A stretch of 6,550 nt of DNA. Origin: a bacterium. Lineage in GTDB: Bacteria; JAMCPX01. Positions within the stretch are counted from its first letter, which is position 1. Every line of letters begins with the position of its first letter. The DNA is taken from contig JAKAHI010000078.1 of assembly GCA_021815065.1 (NCBI GenBank), positions 1 to 6,550 of the forward strand, given 5' to 3'. Made by a program: the position numbers and the translations under genes. Positions 4,973-6,550 of the stretch are shown here, piece by piece. The notes beneath the pieces are model-generated. The model worked only from the letters and a program-made list of their open reading frames with translations. It did no database searches and was not told the DNA's origin.

Positions 4973-5914
4973 ATGAACGCTAATTTAAAAATATTCAGCG
5001 GCAGTTCCAATAAAGAGCTTGCGGAGGACATCTGCAAGCAGCTCGGCATGGGCTCCGGAGATGCAATGGTAAAAACATTCAGTGACGGAGAAAGCAGGAT
5101 CGAGATCAATGAGAACGTGCGGGGCATGGACGTTTTTGCCGTGCAGTCGATCTCAATCCCGGGCAACCACCATCTCATGGAACTGCTGATCATGATCGAT
5201 GCCCTGAAGAGGGCATCCGCAAAAAGGATCACCGCCGTCATACCGTACTACGGTTATGCGCGGCAGGACCGGAAGGTAAACCCCAGGACACCGATATCCG
5301 CAAAGCTTGTTGCAGACCTGCTGACCACGGCCGGCGCACAGAGGGTCTTGACGGTCGATCTGCACGCGGGACAGATCCAGGGGTTTTTCAATATCCCGGT
5401 CGACAACCTCTATGCAATGCCGGTGCTGCTCGAATACATAAAAGAGCATATACGGAATGATATAGTCGTCGTGTCCCCGGATGCGGGCGGTGTCGAACGG
5501 GCGAGGGCATTTGCAAAGAGGCTGGACGCCTTTATCGCCATCATCGACAAGAGAAGGCCGCGGCCGAATGTCTCCGAGGTCATGAATATCATCGGAGACG
5601 TCAAGGACAAAGACGCGCTGATCGTCGACGATATTGTTGACACGGCGGGCACAATGACGCAGGCTGTAGACGCCCTGATGAAACAGGGGGCGGCAAAGGT
5701 ATATGGGTGTACAACCCATGCGGTACTCTCGGGCAATGCCGTGGAGAAGATAAAAAATTCACAGATGGTCGAACTTATTGTAACGGACACCATCAAACCG
5801 AACGAACACACCGCAGCATGCAAAAAAATAGTCGTAAAGAGCATAGCGCACCTGCTTGCGGAAGCCATACTCAGGATTCATGATGAGACTTCTGTAAGTT
5901 CGCTGTTCGTATGA
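4973..5914 (+). CDS. prs: Ribose-phosphate pyrophosphokinase (PRPP synthetase)
   Basis: The enzyme makes 5-phosphoribosyl 1-pyrophosphate from ribose 5-phosphate and ATP, feeding purine, pyrimidine, NAD, histidine and tryptophan synthesis in the cytosol. The 313 residues match class I bacterial PRPP synthetase (about 310-320). Motifs are FSDGES at 36-41, the flexible loop YGYARQDRKVNPRTPISAK at 93-111, DLHAGQIQGFF at 129-139 (metal/ATP-binding His131), VVSPDAGGVERARAFAKRL at 166-184, and the PRPP loop DDIVDTAGT at 219-227. The C-terminus ending SSLF-V is also typical of the family. The ATG is only 12 nt after the tRNA; a weak AGGA (4963-4966) 6 nt upstream is the only Shine-Dalgarno. The gap to rplY is 130 nt and holds two hairpins. 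Confidence 0.98.
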   Translation: MNANLKIFSGSSNKELAEDICKQLGMGSGDAMVKTFSDGESRIEINENVRGMDVFAVQSISIPGNHHLMELLIMIDALKRASAKRITAVIPYYGYARQDRKVNPRTPISAKLVADLLTTAGAQRVLTVDLHAGQIQGFFNIPVDNLYAMPVLLEYIKEHIRNDIVVVSPDAGGVERARAFAKRLDAFIAIIDKRRPRPNVSEVMNIIGDVKDKDALIVDDIVDTAGTMTQAVDALMKQGAAKVYGCTTHAVLSGNAVEKIKNSQMVELIVTDTIKPNEHTAACKKIVVKSIAHLLAEAILRIHDETSVSSLFV

Positions 5915-5920
5915 ATGGGT

Positions 5921-5966
5921 GTTCGCCTCAATCCCTCCCGCGAATGGCGGGAGGTTCAAGGCGAAC
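5921..5966. repeat. Long two-part stem-loop between prs and rplY
   Basis: GTTCGCCT (5921-5928) pairs with AGGCGAAC (5959-5966), and the inner CCTCCCGC (5934-5941) pairs with GCGGGAGG (5947-5954) around GAATG. A 5x4 internal loop separates the two 8-bp stems. The inner part resembles the interspersed palindromes elsewhere in the window. No T-tract follows, so it is not a clear terminator; it could stabilise the prs 3' end or reduce expression of rplY. Confidence 0.6.
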
Positions 5967-5993
5967 TATATGATTAATATGTTCCAGACCAAC

Positions 5994-6026
5994 GAAGAAT
6001 CCGCGCTGTTTACAGCGTGGTTCTTC
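5994..6026 (+). promoter_or_regulatory. Stable hairpin just upstream of the rplY ribosome-binding site
   Basis: GAAGAATC (5994-6001) pairs with GGTTCTTC (6019-6026, one G-U), C6002 bulges, and GCGCTG (6003-6008) pairs with CAGCGT (6013-6018) around TTTA. The 14-bp stem ends 6 nt before the Shine-Dalgarno AAGGAG. The position suggests a translational control element for L25, but no known leader family is recognised. Confidence 0.5.
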
Positions 6027-6032
6027 AATAAT

Positions 6033-6038
6033 AAGGAG
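6033..6038 (+). promoter_or_regulatory. Ribosome-binding site of rplY
   Basis: AAGGAG lies 6 nt before the ATG at 6045 and fixes the start of the L25 gene, which is cut by the window edge. Confidence 0.8.
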
Positions 6039-6044
6039 AAGACG

Positions 6045-6550
6045 ATGGAAGAATTGACAATCAATGCAACGGTAAGAAAAGACTTCGGCAAGCAAAAAGC
6101 GAGGATCATAAGAAACAAAAAAGAGGTGCCGGCTGTTCTTTACAGCAAAAACCACGACACCCTGCACGTATCGATCCCGGCCGAAGAACTGAAAAAGGTT
6201 TTAAAGTCCGGTTCGAATGAGCTTATAAAGCTGCGCATAAAGAACGATGGAGAATCAAGCCAGAAGATGGCATTGATCAAGGAGCTGCAACGGCATGTAA
6301 CGACGGACGAGTTTTTGCATGTCGACCTCTACGAGGTGTTCGAGAACCAGCAAATCAGGACAAAGGCGCCTGTCCTGATAACCGGCAAGGCAAAGGGCAT
6401 CGAGCTCGGCGGTATACTGCAGGTTGTTGCACGGGAACTGAGTATAAAATGCCTGCCAGCAGCCATACCGAAACATATAGAGATTGACGTAACGGAGTTA
6501 AACATAGGTCATACCCTGCATGTCAAAGACATCAAGCCCATCAGCGGTGT
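6045..6550 (+). CDS. rplY: 50S ribosomal protein L25/general stress protein Ctc, 3' end missing
   Basis: The frame opens at the ATG at 6045 and is open to the window end (168 codons plus 2 nt). It begins MEELTINATVRKDFGKQKAR and continues EVPAVLYSKNHDTLHVSIP, the typical 5S-rRNA-binding L25 N-domain (about 1-95). LHVDLYEV near 90-97 marks the end of that domain. The following KAPVLITGKAKGIELGGILQVVARELSIKCLPAAIPKHIEIDVTELNIGHTLHVKDI is the Ctc/TL5 C-terminal beta-domain, so this is the long form, usually about 185-220 residues in total. The protein binds loop E of 5S rRNA in the large subunit. Position after prs is a conserved arrangement, commonly followed by pth; the next gene is outside the window. 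Confidence 0.95.
   Translation, partial: MEELTINATVRKDFGKQKARIIRNKKEVPAVLYSKNHDTLHVSIPAEELKKVLKSGSNELIKLRIKNDGESSQKMALIKELQRHVTTDEFLHVDLYEVFENQQIRTKAPVLITGKAKGIELGGILQVVARELSIKCLPAAIPKHIEIDVTELNIGHTLHVKDIKPISG

Noticed and set aside
4594..5241. Minus-strand frame of 215 codons across spoVG, the tRNA and prs
   Set aside because: It runs antisense through two certain protein genes and a tRNA, so it cannot be a normal gene.

Overview
The window looks like a stretch of bacterial chromosome carrying housekeeping genes. All recognisable genes are core functions, and the order parA–parB–bactofilin–ispE–spoVG–tRNA-Gln–prs–rplY resembles gene order in Nitrospirota (Thermodesulfovibrio-like) and Desulfobacterota (former Deltaproteobacteria). 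Moderate GC, strong Shine-Dalgarno sites and scattered C-rich palindromic repeats fit such an organism. My preference for Nitrospirota is inference; no sequence search was possible.

Layout. (1) Bases 1-94 hold the 5' end of an unrecognised minus-strand gene with a good ribosome-binding site, running off the left edge. (2) Bases 95-513 are non-coding: a probable sigma70 promoter and leader hairpin for that gene, then C-rich inverted repeats and a short direct repeat. (3) Two minus-strand genes follow: a stand-alone CinA C-terminal domain (NMN deamidase, PncC type; 514-984) and a small GGQ release-factor-like ribosome-rescue protein (1073-1480). An interspersed palindrome that ends in a T-tract on the minus strand separates them and probably acts as a terminator. 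(4) Diverging from these is a tightly packed plus-strand operon: parA, parB (17 nt overlap), a bactofilin, ispE and spoVG, with gaps of 5-8 nt, ending in a likely terminator hairpin at 4861-4889. (5) A 72-nt tRNA-Gln(TTG) directly abuts that hairpin, and prs begins only 12 nt after it. (6) A 130-nt gap with two strong stem-loops leads into rplY/ctc (ribosomal protein L25), cut by the right edge.

How the genes work together. parA/parB and the bactofilin form a chromosome-segregation and cell-scaffold module. They share a transcript with the MEP isoprenoid enzyme IspE and the RNA-binding regulator SpoVG. Downstream, tRNA-Gln, PRPP synthetase and L25 form a translation and nucleotide-precursor block. 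I see no phage genes, transposase, CRISPR array or toxin-antitoxin pair, and no clear new multi-gene system. The points most worth a second look are a GC-rich in-frame insertion in ispE, the structured L25 leader, the structured leader of the left-edge gene, and the unusually tight terminator–tRNA–prs junction.
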